64,000 nt of DNA from Rhizophagus clarus. Taxonomy: Eukaryota; Glomeromycota; Glomeromycetes; Glomerales; Glomeraceae. Below, piece by piece: positions 45,430 to 57,985 of the stretch. The translations under genes and the position numbers were made by a program. Numbering within the stretch: the stretch's first letter is position 1; each line of letters starts with the position of its first letter. The notes beneath the pieces were generated by a model. It did not search any database. It saw only the letters and a list, made by a program, of their open reading frames with translations, and was not told where the DNA came from. The DNA is taken from assembly GCA_015698045.1 (NCBI GenBank), contig BLAL01000215.1, positions 1,178,001 to 1,242,000 on the forward strand, given 5' to 3'.

Positions 45430-45690
45430 GGGAAATATATCAAATTCAACAACTTTCAAGAGTAAAAATACAGATAAGTGTACTGCAAAATGGCTTCTTG
45501 TAGTTGATAGATTTAATCATGAAGCCAACATGATAAAAAAAATTATTCAATATAATACTTGTACAAGAAGATTTTTATGCAAATTCATTACATGGCTTAA
45601 ATAACAAAATGGTGAAAACTATAAGGCAGAATCTGTATATAACTGTTATGCATCATTAGCAAGGTATTTATATTGAAGTAGAAGAATTGA
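45430..45690 (+). pseudogene. Relic of Crypton/DUF3504-type recombinase-like protein
   Basis: One frame reads KNTDKCTAKWLLVVDRFN, then RRFLCKFITWLK, a TAA at 45602-45604, and directly after it QNGENYKAESVYNCYASLAR. These blocks match the N-terminal helical region (kNTkka..W...F.eW, L..F...v.k.nGe.Y...Sly....aL.RyL) of the DUF3504 proteins derived from Crypton tyrosine recombinases. The in-frame stop and the absence of the catalytic half show a dead fragment. The assignment is from pattern memory and needs a profile search. Confidence 0.5.
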
Positions 45691-47039
45691 ATACTTTCAT
45701 GGGAAATTTAAATGATAATGATAGTGATTCCGAATTTTCAGGTGATTAATTTAGTTTTTATTTATGTATTATGTTTCTCATATTTAATTTTCAAATTAGC
45801 TGAAAAATGAAAAATATTAAGGGATGGTGATAATGTGAAGTACAGTCAGAATTTTCGAAAATAATTATTCCTAGTGCGGTTAAAGACGTGCATTCTCATA
45901 TTCATTATCAAATAATCAAATAACCCGAAACATAAAAATGTATTAAACGCGTATTTTTATCAAAAAAAAAAAAAAAGATAATTTGCATTATAAACAAATA
46001 TTTCTTATAGTTAACACTTATTATAAACCAGTGGAATAAGTAACAAAAAAATCCATCAGTATATACATAGTACCGATGGGATAAAATACAGTATCATCAT
46101 CGAAAATGAGTAAAACAATGAATATAATAAGAAGATATTCACCAGGAGAAAATCCGGGAATTTTTATTTAGGATCGTAAATTCGAAGCATATCTTCATAG
46201 TAACGCAAATTTCTAGCAAACATTTAATTTAAAGAATTTATTGAGTAAAAAAACAATCCAGGTCCAAAAAGTTTTTTAATAAAGGTTTATTTTTGTTCAC
46301 CTATGGGGAGTTGGCGCGTTATCACCGTTAAAAAGTTTTGACTATCCAGCAAATCCAACCGCCCTACGCACGTAACAAGTACTTCATATCAATTTGTTCA
46401 GCCAATCAAAGTGCTAAATGTGCACGTAACATGGATTTATAACACTGTTAATGTTAAGCGCTGGGGCTCCGGTTCTTGTGTGGAGAATTGTTTTTCCTTC
46501 ATTATGATTTTAATAATGTACGTCTTATAGTTCCTACATGATTTTTTTATTTGTGACACCTGGATTTCTAGAAAATTGGCCAACTTTAGCTTTCCCTTAT
46601 ATGTATGTTCTCGATATATTTAAAACCATTTGTAAGAATAAATAAAATAAAATATACAATAATAAGTTAGACTTTAAATAGCCAAAGTATAAATTAAAGT
46701 CACGTGTATAAGAGAACTGAAAATTAAACTACTAAAATTATACTGTATAATCTTGGCTGAAGAATATTTTTTACATCACTGCTCTTCCGTCTGAAAAAAT
46801 TTTCATTATGGTTATTTTCATGTCAAGCTAAAGATAGTTATCCGATAAAATCTTTGTTTTGTGTAGCATAATTCCCAATATATACTGTACACTCACCAGA
46901 TTTTTTGTGTTTAAAATAAACCAATTTGAAGCTATTTACGTTAACGATTAATTCAAAATTCACAAAAAATCCAGTGATTATACAATTATGAAAACTGTTA
47001 GCAAAACACCTCTTTTTTTTTCAATAGATCGGATTTTTT
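45691..47039. other. Intergenic region
   Basis: No gene is seen. A GC-richer patch (46306-46480) includes GCACGTAAC twice and GCGCTGGGGCTCCGG. It may be part of an unrecognised short interspersed element, but no ends could be defined. Confidence 0.4.
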
Positions 47040-47560
47040 ATGTTAGTATTTTTTTTTTTTTATTTTATTTTTTTTTTTAATTTGGAATATTATTAATGTT
47101 CCTTTCTTTCTTTTTCTTTTAGAGAAGGGTTGGATTTCAGTTTAGACAGTCCATGGACCTCGGGATTGTAAGTAAAAAGCGCGTTTTAGATTTTTTGTTT
47201 CTCTTTTAATTTTGGAGCATTACTAGTATTCTTTTTCTTTCTTTTTTTTTAGGAAGAAGTTAGATTTTGGCCTAGGTAGTTTATGAACTTCGAAATTATA
47301 AGCAAAAAATAAAGGTTCGAAATTTTTTTTATTTTCTTTTTAATTTTGTAATATTACTAATGTTCCTTTCTTTTTTTTCTTAAGAATTGGACTTCAGCCT
47401 GGATAGTTTATTGAATAAAAAACTTTAAGTAAAAAACGGTTAGACTATTTTTTTTATTTTTCTTTTAATTTTGGAGCATTACTAACGCTCCTTTATTATT
47501 TTTTTTTTTTTAAGAAGTAAGATTTTACTTTAGGCGGTACCTAATTATGAAGTAGGTGTT
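47040..47560 (+). repeat. Four ~128-bp repeats that look like mini-exons with splice sites
   Basis: Units begin at about 47079, 47208, 47341 and 47468 with AATTTTGGA(G/A)(C/T)ATTACTAATGTTCC. Each then has a long pyrimidine tract ending in AG, a ~45-base unit (GAAG..TTGGATTTCAG..TAG..AGT), and a GTAAGTAAAAA-like end. In unit 1 the AG (47122) and the GTAAGT (47168) enclose exactly 45 bases with no stop in one frame. Unit 2 is also 45 bases but has lost the donor GT. In units 3 and 4 both sites are decayed. The layout is that of a duplicated exon with its flanking intron sequence. Confidence 0.65.
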
Positions 47561-48719
47561 CTTATTGGAACTTTTTGTTTTACTTTTAGATTTAGTACAT
47601 ATATGTATTATTTACTATGAAATTTAATTTTTATTGCATAAAAACTACAAATATAAAACAAAAGTTATCAAGGTTTTTTATTTCTATTTTTAATTTATTA
47701 TTGTAAGTCTTATAATGATATATAAATTAGTACTTTATTATTACATGTAGTGTATTAACATTTATTTAGGAGAATAAAGAAATAAGTGAAATTACAAAGA
47801 AGTCATAAAATAAAGAACAACTTTGAAGGATAATTACATTCCAGAGCCAAAGGACATGAAGATCAAGGCAACATTAATTATTTCACAATTTTTTATTGAT
47901 AAAACTGGGTTATACAGGTATTTACTAGCTAATTTTTATTAACAATTAATTTTATCAAATTCATACCATGAAATGTGCAGAGGATAGTTTAATATATTGA
48001 ATCCAAGAAAACAATTGACAATCATTAAAGAAATGTCAAAGAATAATTTAATATATCCCAAAGTTAAACACGAAAAATCAAGGACAGCTTTAGAAGGTAA
48101 TCATATTGAACCAAATTTTTTTGAAAAAATCAGCTTTGATTTTGGTGCCTTTTTTACGGGGTTTAAATATTATTTTTTTACTTTTTAACTTTGTTTATTT
48201 ATTGTTATTTATTTTATTTTATTTTATTTTATTTTATTTATTTTTTTCTAAATAAATTTATTTTCATCACACAGAGTCATTTCACATTTTATCACTGGCA
48301 ATTATTGTGGCTCATTATAATCAACTAAAGTTGCCAGACGAAATTCTATTGAGTCAAAAAAATAATTTCTACAATTTTTATTTTATTAATAAATGCAAAT
48401 TACGAAATTAAAAAACAATGGCAATTTCGACATGACAAAACTCACTAATCTCGACAAGCAACTTTAATAAACCAACCTATCGTATTTGATTTTTAATGTT
48501 CTCTCCAGTACGTATTTCTCTGTCTAATTAGAGTTTGGAATCGAGCGTGGGCCAAAACCTGATACTTATGACTAATGGTAATGCTGGCCGAAATTATGAT
48601 ATTTCTGTATTAGAATTACCAATCGCGTGCACTAGAGGCAAAAAAATTCGAGTGCGAGCCCAACAGAAACCCTTGTCGATTTCATTTAGCACTTAACAAG
48701 AATTGACAGAAGGCAAAAT
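47561..48719. other. Intergenic region with (TTTTA)n microsatellite
   Basis: A TTTTA repeat lies at about 48203-48244. A 63-residue reading at 47997-48188 shows no domain. Nothing else is supported. Confidence 0.5.
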
Positions 48720-48815
48720 CATTAATTATTAACAATCTTCATGTTATTATAATGACTTTAATTTACAAGCATTCGGAAGTCGGAACTAGTGTGGATCACC
48801 AGGCAGTCAAGTCAA
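48720..48815 (+). pseudogene. Relic of Nma111-type protease catalytic-Ser exon
   Basis: ATAATGACTTTAATTTACAAGCA...TCGGAACTAGTG.GGATCACCAGGCAGTC aligns with the exon-3 start of the proteases at 51338 and 55355 (ATAATGATTTTAACACC...TTTACAAGCAGCATCTGGAACTAGTGG.GG.TC.TCAGG.AGTCC), the stretch encoding [21 protein letters not shown]. It has a 9-base gap and point changes that destroy the Ser motif. Flanking sequence on either side could not be aligned by eye. Confidence 0.65.
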
Positions 48816-50599
48816 AATTCGTAATTCAAATTCTATTAAGAATTGCATTTTGTATTAGTCAACTCTGTTTTATTTTATTTCGGTAAATTAATAAACTTGC
48901 AGTGAAAACTAATCATGAATTGAAAAATTTCAATATAAAAAAGAAACACAAAAAATCTTTATGGGATTACTGATAAATATCGAGATAATATTGTATCGCT
49001 TGCGAATGCTATATTAGTGATAGTAAAGCAAAAAAAAAAAAAAAACCTCTGTGCAGCTCCTAATTGCCAGGCCGAATTGCGGAAAATTAGCGAACAGACC
49101 TATTTTAAGAAGTTAGTAAGTACCAAGCTCAATTATTAGGACAATCATCAAAAAAATCCGACGTTCTTTTGCCCGTTAATGCAAAAAAGAACTTTTTAGT
49201 AATTTTTTAAAAAAGAAAACTTAGCAAAAATCATTAACAATATTTAAGGAGGAAAGTCTTTACACCTGCTGATATTTTAGAGCTAAAACAAGCGTAAAGT
49301 TTATTCAAAGATTCAATTTATTTTGATTTGTTAATGTTAATTTTATCCGATAAGCATCTGTTGAAATTCTTTGAATGACAGTTTTTTTAGATTGTGAATA
49401 TATAAAATACAAATATATATTATTGAATATACGCATGTACAGTCTATAGTATAGTATCCTCTTTTTGAGAGTGCCCGCTTTAAAGAATTTTACTAGATAT
49501 AACTTGACCTTAACTCTGGTAACACAATTCTGGTAAAATTATATTATAACCCCTTCATGTAATATCTTGCGTCTTTCGTACCTCCAATGGACTTTTTTTA
49601 ATAAAATTTTCAGGTATTATAGAAAAGGAAGACCCGGGGTATTGCATGCGGTGCTGGTAGACGGGTATATACTATATATGGACTATTATACAAAGGAGTT
49701 GATACAATTTTGGAAAATTATATAGCTGATAAGAATAGAAACCCAATTAGTTAAATGTACTACCTGTGGTGGTATATACTGAAGCAGGTTTTTTATTTAG
49801 AGTTACACTACATGGACTAACGAATGTCGGTTCCTTGTGGTTCCTGTGGCTGAAATTCCAATTATGTTCATTATACTGGAAATATAGGAATGGGTCCTAA
49901 ATAAAAGAGTCGAACCAGAAATTTAAAAAAAAAGCATAATAAAAAAGTTTAGTTTGTATACAGTTATATACCCATAAATAACATGCAATATAATTTCATG
50001 GCATTTCACGAGTTCTTTAAAACGCAGAAATCAGAGTCACATATTACCCCTGTTATTAATTGATTGGTCCTTTTTGAACTCCTATATTCCGAGGATCGAA
50101 TTAACGTACGCAATTGATCAGCCCCAAACGAAATTTTGTGGAATTTAACTTTAGAATTCATAATTATTATGTACTAACATCGTTTTTTTTAGCTTCGCAG
50201 CCGTATGAATATCACATATTAGGGTTTTCTAGAAATCTTTTTTATAGGAAATAAACAAAGTACCTGTTTAGAGCTTTGCATATCATAGAAACTTTTATAT
50301 AAATTGTCCCAAATTCGGGGGTGGCCGTATAAGCCGAGAATTATTGCCTTAATTATAAAACAAGATTTCTATTTTTTCATTGTTTTATGATAATTATATC
50401 ATTGTGGTCGTAGATATGCATTTATTTGTCTTTCATTACACACGAGATCATTTGATAATAAATGTGCATGGAAAAAGAAATAATTTCAATGACTATGCAT
50501 GTTACAGATCTGCAGTTTCATATAAGTCCGAATTTTATAATTATTTAAGGGTCCCTTGACTTGCACTTTGTAAGGACTGAATCCATTCTATTTTCATAA
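48816..50599. other. Intergenic region upstream of the protease pair
   Basis: No gene is seen. GC-richer bits occur around 49620-49680 and 49780-49860 without ends or readings. The last 60 bp leads into the first protease. Confidence 0.45.
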
Positions 50600-53500
50600 A
50601 TGATGATTGATGAAAAGGAAGATTTTCAATATAGTCCTAAAGCAATTAAAACTGAAACTACTAGTGAACAAATTGTTTCATTAAGTGCCAATGAACGAAC
50701 ATTAAACAATCATTTAGGATCCACCTCATTATCAGCACAAAACCAATCTTGGGAATCTATTTTAGAAAAATCTATAAATGCTATTGTATCCATAAAAGCA
50801 AACTGTGTAAGAAGTTTTGATACAGAGGATGCTGGTGAGTTTCACTTGTCTTGCTTAAAAAAAAAAAATATAACATAAATATATAACGGACTTTCCGATT
50901 CTTTTTTTTTTTTTTTTTTTAATAATTTTAGAGGAATATTCAGCTACGGGATTTATTGTTGATAAAAAGAGAGGAATTATTTTATCAAATCGTCATGTTG
51001 TTTCGCCGGCACCTATTATGGCTCAAGCTATATTTAGAAATTATGAAGAAGTAGAATTACAACCAATATATCGTGATCCAGTTCATGATTTTGGATTTTT
51101 TAAATTTGATCCATCTAAAATTAAGTTCATGGATTTAGTACAGATTCCTCTTTGTCCAGAAAAGGCAAAGGTTGGAATAGAAATCAAAGTTGTTGGAAAC
51201 GACAATGGTGAAACTTTATCAATTTTATCTGGAACTTTAGCAAGACTTGATAGAAGGTAAGATTAAATTAATATCATTTATTATTAGCAACTTGTACTTT
51301 CTATATTAATTATTTAACTTCAATTATATTTAATAAGAGCTCCATTATATGGCACTGGTAAATATAATGATTTTAACACCTTTTATTTACAAGCAGCATC
51401 TGGAACTAGTGGTGGTTCTTCAGGCAGTCCAGTGCTCGATATTGAGGGAAATGCAGTTGCTCTCAATGCTGGCAGTACAAGAGAAGCATCATCTAGTTTT
51501 TATCTTCCTTTGAATAGAGTAAAAAGAGCTCTTAAATATGTTCAAGAAGGAAAAGAAGTCCCTCGTGGAACTCTTCAGACAGAATTTGAATATAAACCCT
51601 ATGATGAACTTCGACATTTGGGCCTTAAATCATGCATTGAAAAAGAAATTCGTGAAAAGTTTCCAGAAGAAACTGGATTATTGGTTGTCCGTATTGTTTT
51701 ACCAGGAGGGCCGGCCGAACATCTACTTGTACCTGGTGATATTATTATTTGTGCAAATAAAAATATGATAGCCAATTTTACACAATTGTTTTCAATAATC
51801 GATGATTCAGTTGGAGAAGATATTGAATTAACAATATGTCGTGGAAAAAAACAGTTTGATGTCAAGTTGAAAATTCAGGACCTTCATTCTATAACACCAA
51901 ATCGTTTCGTTGAAATTGGTGGTGGTATAATAAATGAGTTGTCATATCAGCTTGCTTATTCTTATTCATGGTCTGTCGGAGGTCCATATATAGCTGAAAG
52001 CGGTTATATGTTTAATTGTGCATCAGTTTGGCGCATGAGTGTTATTACTAGTGTCAATAAAGAAGCCACACCAAACTTGGATGAATTTATTAAGGTTATG
52101 AAAACTTTACCAGATGGCGCTAGAGTACCAATAAAATATTATCATTTATCTAACGTCAATAATGAATATACCTCAATTATATGTGTGGATAGACATTGGC
52201 ATAAATTTAAAACAGCGGTTCGTGATGGTACGTATTACTTGGACTTGCTGCTTTTTGACTTGTTCTTTCAAAAACGCTTACTATTTACCATATTTTAAAA
52301 GATACTACTGGACTATGGAATTATGAAGAAATGCCACCTCCTCCATCTATCCATACATATAAACCTGAAACAGCACAAATTCAAGTTTTGGATGAATCAT
52401 TACAACCTGCAGGAAAAATTTGGCCTTCACTCGTTATGGTTAATTTTTGTTTACCATATAACGTTAATGGATTAAGAACTGCACATAATACACAAGTAAA
52501 ATTTTTCTTTCCCTTTTTTTTTTTAAAAAAAAAAAAAAACTTATTATTTAAATTAGCTTTTAACCCTTTCTTTATTATTTTATAGTTTTATGGCGCAGGA
52601 ATGATATTGTCCACCGATCCACCTTTAATTGTATGTGATCGATATACTGTACCAATAAGCGTTGGAGATATTTTTATCACTTTCGCTAATAGTGTCATTA
52701 TACCTGGAAAGTTGGTTTATCTTCACCCTTTATATAATTATGCTATTATTACATATGACAAAACATTATTGGGAAATACTCCTATCAAAGCCATTGAATT
52801 GAGCGATAAGGAATTAGCACAAGGTGATTCTGTTTATTTAGTAGGAATTTGTGGCGATTATACACCCATAGTGAAAAAAACCACTGTGAAACGTATTTCA
52901 AATGTTTATATATCAAAATTTTATCCTTTAAGATGGAGAGCTATGAATTTTGAAGACATAGAACTGGATGATTATGTAGAATCAATAGGTAGTAAAATTT
53001 ATGAAATTTTATTTATATTATTATGTCCAAATTTGTAATAACTAATTCATTTTATTCTAGGTGGTGTATTATGTGATAGTGATGGGAATGTACAAGGATT
53101 ATGGTTAACTTATTCTTCACAAGATAACAATTATAAAGAAATCACATATAAATGTGGATTTTCAATATCTTTAGTAAAACCAACTTTAAAATCACTTAAA
53201 CTTAACAAACTTCCAAAATTACATAGTCTTGATGTCGAATTGTGGTCGATACAAATATCAAAAGCAAAAGATTACGGTTTATCAGATAAATGGGTTAGAA
53301 AAGTTGAATCTATGCCAAATTCAAAAAATAATATGTTACGTGTATTAAGTATACTCGATTCAACAAGTCCTTCAGGAAAATTATTAGAAGTAGGTGATAT
53401 TATTTTGACGATAAATGGTAATATGGCAACAAAAATGTCTGATTTACCTGCGGCTTTTCATTATTCAGAAGAAGTTGATATAGTAAGTATTTTTACAATT

Positions 53501-54026
53501 TTATTGTAAAAAAAAAAACTTATATAAATATTTTCTTTCTTAAATCATAATGATTTGTTTATTATAGTTAATATTACGTGATGGAGAAGAAATGAATATT
53601 AGAATAGCGACAAAACCACATTATGGAAAAGGGTCAACCAAGATTATAGGATGGTCAGGTGCAATTATACAGGAGCCATACGAAGCAGCATTAGAGCAAG
53701 TTAAAAATGTACCAACAGGCGTATATGTATCATTTAGATCTGATGGTTCGCCATCATTAAAGCTAAACCAAGGAGTATGGATTACCGAAATACAAGGAAG
53801 AGAAGTGAGCGATCTAGATTCATTTTTAGAAGCAATACATGCGCACGAAAAAGAAATTAATGAAAACCCTGAAGAAAATAATGATGGATATGTACGTATC
53901 AAAACTATTAGTGATACAAATGTTACAAAGGTTGTAACAATGAAATTAGACCCACATTATTGGGGTATTTGGCAGTTGGTTGAAGATAAAGAAGCAATAA
54001 CGGGATGGAAAATTATAGAAACTTAA
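50600..54026 (+). CDS. NMA111: Nma111/HtrA-type nuclear serine protease (copy A)
   Basis: Seven exons: 50600-50834, 50932-51256, 51338-52227, 52302-52495, 52586-52988, 53061-53482, 53568-54026. They give 975 residues, close to the ~1000 of yeast Nma111 (Ynm3). All introns are GT..AG and short. Catalytic triad: His100 (LSNRHVV), Asp131 (RDPVHDFGF), Ser215 ([10 protein letters not shown]). The protease domain is followed by a PDZ ([18 protein letters not shown]), [15 protein letters not shown], and [13 protein letters not shown] with [14 protein letters not shown] second, degenerate protease half ([13 protein letters not shown]) and another PDZ ([19 protein letters not shown]) complete the two-fold Nma111 layout. 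In yeast this protein is nuclear and promotes stress-induced cell death; the same role here is inference. A tandem paralogue follows. Confidence 0.92.
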
Positions 54027-54678
54027 TTATTTATGTATTTATTTATTAGATTATTTTTTTTTTTTTTTAAAAAAAAAAAAATATTAATAATTTATTTTAT
54101 ATTATTCATAATATTTATTTGTATGGTAATATTAATATGATCGTAAATTCATAGTCTATATTAGACTAAAAAATCAATCGTATTATATAAAATAATTTAG
54201 ATATTTCATTCCCAATAAAAAGAAAATTTTTTTGGAAATTTCGATAATATTTCTACTAATCTATACTCTTATTAGAGTTAAATTAATCAAGATAAGGAAT
54301 TTATACGTCCGATTAAAACTTGCTTTTTCATCCTCAAACTCAAAATATTGTTTCTTTATAATCATATGCGTTTAGCGCGCACAACGCGCAACGCATAACT
54401 TCAAAAAAATTCATGTCGCGTGACATATACAGAAATCATATTTCCATTTTCTAATGGTCACTAACCACATTTGTGAAAATTTTTTTTTTTTTCTTTTTAT
54501 TCCAGGTACTTTGATTGGTTTTGTGTTCGAATTACATTTATATAGTTAGATTGTTGCTTTTTGAGGATAGTACAGTTTGAAGATCTGGATTTATTCGTAT
54601 AACTCGTTCAATTGAAAATCATTTTGCAATTAGCTATTTAAAGACACCCCAACCCGGGACTCTCATCATTTTCGCAAA
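54027..54678. other. Spacer between tandem proteases, with T/A palindrome
   Basis: About 28 bp after the stop lies T15 followed by A13 (54054-54081), a perfect self-complementary tract. It may help 3' end formation. Copy B has the same feature after its stop. GCGCGCACAACGCGCAACGC lies at about 54375-54394. No gene is seen. Confidence 0.5.
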
Positions 54679-57600
54679 ATGATTGACGAAAATGAAGATC
54701 CTCAAGCTGCGGCTACCTGTGAACAATCGAATGTTAGTGAACAAACATTATGTGATCATTTAGGATCGATCTCTTTGTCAGCGCAAATGACCAAATCTTG
54801 GGAGCCTGTTTTAGAAAAATCTATAAAAGCTATTGTATCCATAAAAGCGAATCGTGTAAGAAATTTTGATACCGTAAAAGCCGGTGAGCTTTATTAAAAG
54901 CGTATAAATACACAATGCGTCAGATTTTTTGAAACTTATTTCTATTGATTTTAAGCTGAATATAGCGCTACTGGATTCATTGTTGATAAAGAGAGGGGAA
55001 TTATTTTATCGAATCGCCATATTGTTTCGGCAGCACCCATTGTGGCTCAAGCTATATTTAGAAATTATGAAGAAGTGGAATTAAAGCCAATTTATCGTGA
55101 CCCAGTTCATGATTTTGGATTTTTTAAATTTGATCCATCTAAAATTAAGTTTATGGATTTAGTACAGATTCCACTTTGTCCAGAAAAAGCAAAAATTGGA
55201 ATAGAAATCAAAGTTGTTGGAAATGATAATGGTGAAACTTTATCAATTTTATCTGGCACTCTAGCAAGACTTGATAGAAGGTAGGATTAACTAATATTAA
55301 TTATTATTGAAATCTTAGCATACTAATTATTTAACTTTATTTACATCTCATAAGAGCTCCGATATATGGTGCTGGTAATTATAATGATTTTAACACCTTT
55401 TATTTACAAGCAGCATCTGGAACTAGTGGCGGATCATCAGGTAGTCCAGTGCTTGACATCGAGGGTGATGCAGTTGCTCTCAATGCAGGTTGTACGAGAA
55501 AAGCATCATCTAGTTTTTATCTTCCTTTGAATAGAGTAAAGAGAGCTCTTAAATATATTCAAGAAGGTAAAGAAGTTCCTCGGGGAACTCTTCAGACAGA
55601 ATTTGAATATAAACCTTATGATGAACTCCGACGTTTGGGTCTTGAATCAAATATTGAAAAAGAAATCCGTGAAAAATTTCCAGAAGAAACTGGATTGTTG
55701 GTTGTCCGTATTGTTTTGCCAAAAGGGCCGGCCGATGGTCTTCTCGTACCTGGTGATATAGTTATTTGTGCGAATAAAAATATGATAGCCAATTTTACAC
55801 AATTATTTTCAATTATTGATGATTCAGTCGGAGAGGATATCGAATTAACAATATGTCGCGGAAAAGAACAGATTGATGTCAAGTTGAAAATTCAGGACCT
55901 TCATTCTATAACACCAAATCGTTTCGTTGAAATTGGTGGTGGTATAATAAATGAGTTATCATATCAGCTTGCTTATTCTTATTCATGGTCGGTCGGAGGT
56001 CCATATATAGCTGAAAGCGGATATATGTTTGGTAGTGCAGCAGCTTGGCGCATGAGTGTTATTACTGGTGTTAATAATATCCCTACGCCAAATCTGGACG
56101 CTTTTATTGAAGCTATGAAAACTTTACCAGATGGCGCTAGAGTACCAATAAATTTTTATCATTTATCTAACATCAATAAAGAAAGAATGTCAATTATGCA
56201 TGTGGATAGACATTGGCACAAATTTAAAGTAGCTGTTCGCGATGGTAAGTATTTAGTATTTATTCATACGTACGCTCTTTTAACTTTTTCAATATATAAT
56301 CATTAACTTATTAAATTTAAAGACACTACTGGATTATGGAATTACGAAGAAATGCCTCCTCCTCCATCCATTCATTCATATAAACCTGAAACAGCACAAG
56401 TTCAAGCTTTGGATGAATCATTACAACCTGCAGGAAAAATCTGGCCTTCATTTGTTACAGTTGGTTTCCGTTTACCATATAATGTTAACGGAGTGAGAAC
56501 TACTAACGTAAATAATTTTCTTTTTTCGTTCTTTTATTTAAATTTTATCCATTAACTTTTAATCATATTATTTATTAGTCTTACGGTGCAGGAGTGATAG
56601 CATCCACCGAGCCACCTTTAATTATATGTGATCGATATACAGTACCAATAAGCGTTGGAGATATTTTTATTACTTTTGCTAATAGTATTATTATACCTGG
56701 AAAATTAGTTTATCTTCATCCATTGTATAATTATGCTATTCTCACATATGATAAATCATTATTGGGAAATACTCTTATCAAAGAAATCGAATTGAGTGAT
56801 AAGGAATTAGTGCAAGGTGATTCAGTTTATTTAGTAGGGATTTGTGCAGATAATTCACCTGCGATGAAGAAAACTACCGTGAAACGCATTGCAAATATTG
56901 AAATAACGAAATGCTATCCTTCAAGATGGAGAGCTATGAATGTAGAAGAAATTAGATTGGACGAGCATGTAGAATCACTAGGTAAATTTTAGGTTTATTA
57001 ATATTTATGATGTTCGTATATATAATAACTAGTTGTTTTCATCTAGGTGGCGTATTATGTGATCTTAACGGAAAAGTACAAGGGTTGTGGTTAACTTATT
57101 CTTCGCAAAATGAAAAACGTAACAATGTTATATTTAAGAGAGGACTTTCAATATCTCTAGTAAAACCAACTTTGGATTCACTTAAACTTGGTGAACTTCC
57201 AAAATTATATGGTCTTGATGTTGAATTTTGGATGATAAAAATATCAAAAGCAAAATATTATGGTTTATCAGATGAATGGGTTAGAAAAGTCGAATCTATA
57301 CCGAATTCAAAAAATAATTTATTACGTGTATTAAATATACTTGATTCAGCAAGTCCTTCGGGGAAATTATTAAAAGTAGGCGACATTGTTTTAATGATAA
57401 ACGGTAATATGGTAACAAAAATGTCTGATTTGCCTATGGCTTTTCATTATTCAGAAGAAGCTGATATGGTATGTATTCTATATTATTTAAAAAATATATT
57501 TTTTTTTAGTTAACTAATAAAATTATTTTGATGTATAGTTAATATTACGTGGTGGGAAAGAAATAAAGATTAACGTAGCAACAACACCATACAGTGAAAA

Positions 57601-57985
57601 AGAGGTAACGAGGATTATAGGATGGTCAGGTGCAATTATACAAGAACCGTACAGAGCAGCATTAGAACAAATTAAAAACGTACCAATGGGCGTGTACATA
57701 TCATGTAGATTACATGGATCACCAGCATTAAAATTAAACACAGGAGTTTGGATTACTGAAATACAAGAAAAAAAAGTGAGCGACTTAGATTCGTTTTTAA
57801 AAGCAATACGCGCACATAAAGAAAAACCTGAAGATAATAATGATGGATATGTACGTATTAAAACTATTAGTGATACAAATGTTACAAAAGTTGTAACTAT
57901 GAAATTAGACTTACATTATTGGGGTATTTGGCAATTGATTGAAGATGATAAAGCATTAACAGGATGGAAATTTATAGAAGAATAA
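54679..57985 (+). CDS. NMA111: Nma111/HtrA-type nuclear serine protease (copy B)
   Basis: Seven exons: 54679-54883, 54956-55280, 55355-56244, 56323-56507, 56579-56981, 57047-57468, 57539-57985, giving 958 residues. Exons 2, 3, 5 and 6 have exactly the same lengths as in copy A; differences are confined to exons 1, 4 and 7. The triad is intact: His90 (LSNRHIV), Asp121 (RDPVHDFGF), Ser205 ([10 protein letters not shown]). PDZ motifs [17 protein letters not shown] and [19 protein letters not shown] are present. The intron after exon 2 uses GTAGGA, a weaker donor than the GTAAGA of copy A. The paralogue is close in sequence and in tandem, so it looks like a fairly recent duplication with both copies under constraint. 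Fungi usually have one such gene. The two might differ in N-terminus (copy B is shorter) and thus in regulation or localisation. Confidence 0.92.

Noticed and set aside
45156-45503. 115-residue plus-strand reading with long Phe/Leu runs
   Set aside because: It starts inside the foldback hairpin and runs through a T-rich tract; the supported signal here is the recombinase relic in another frame.
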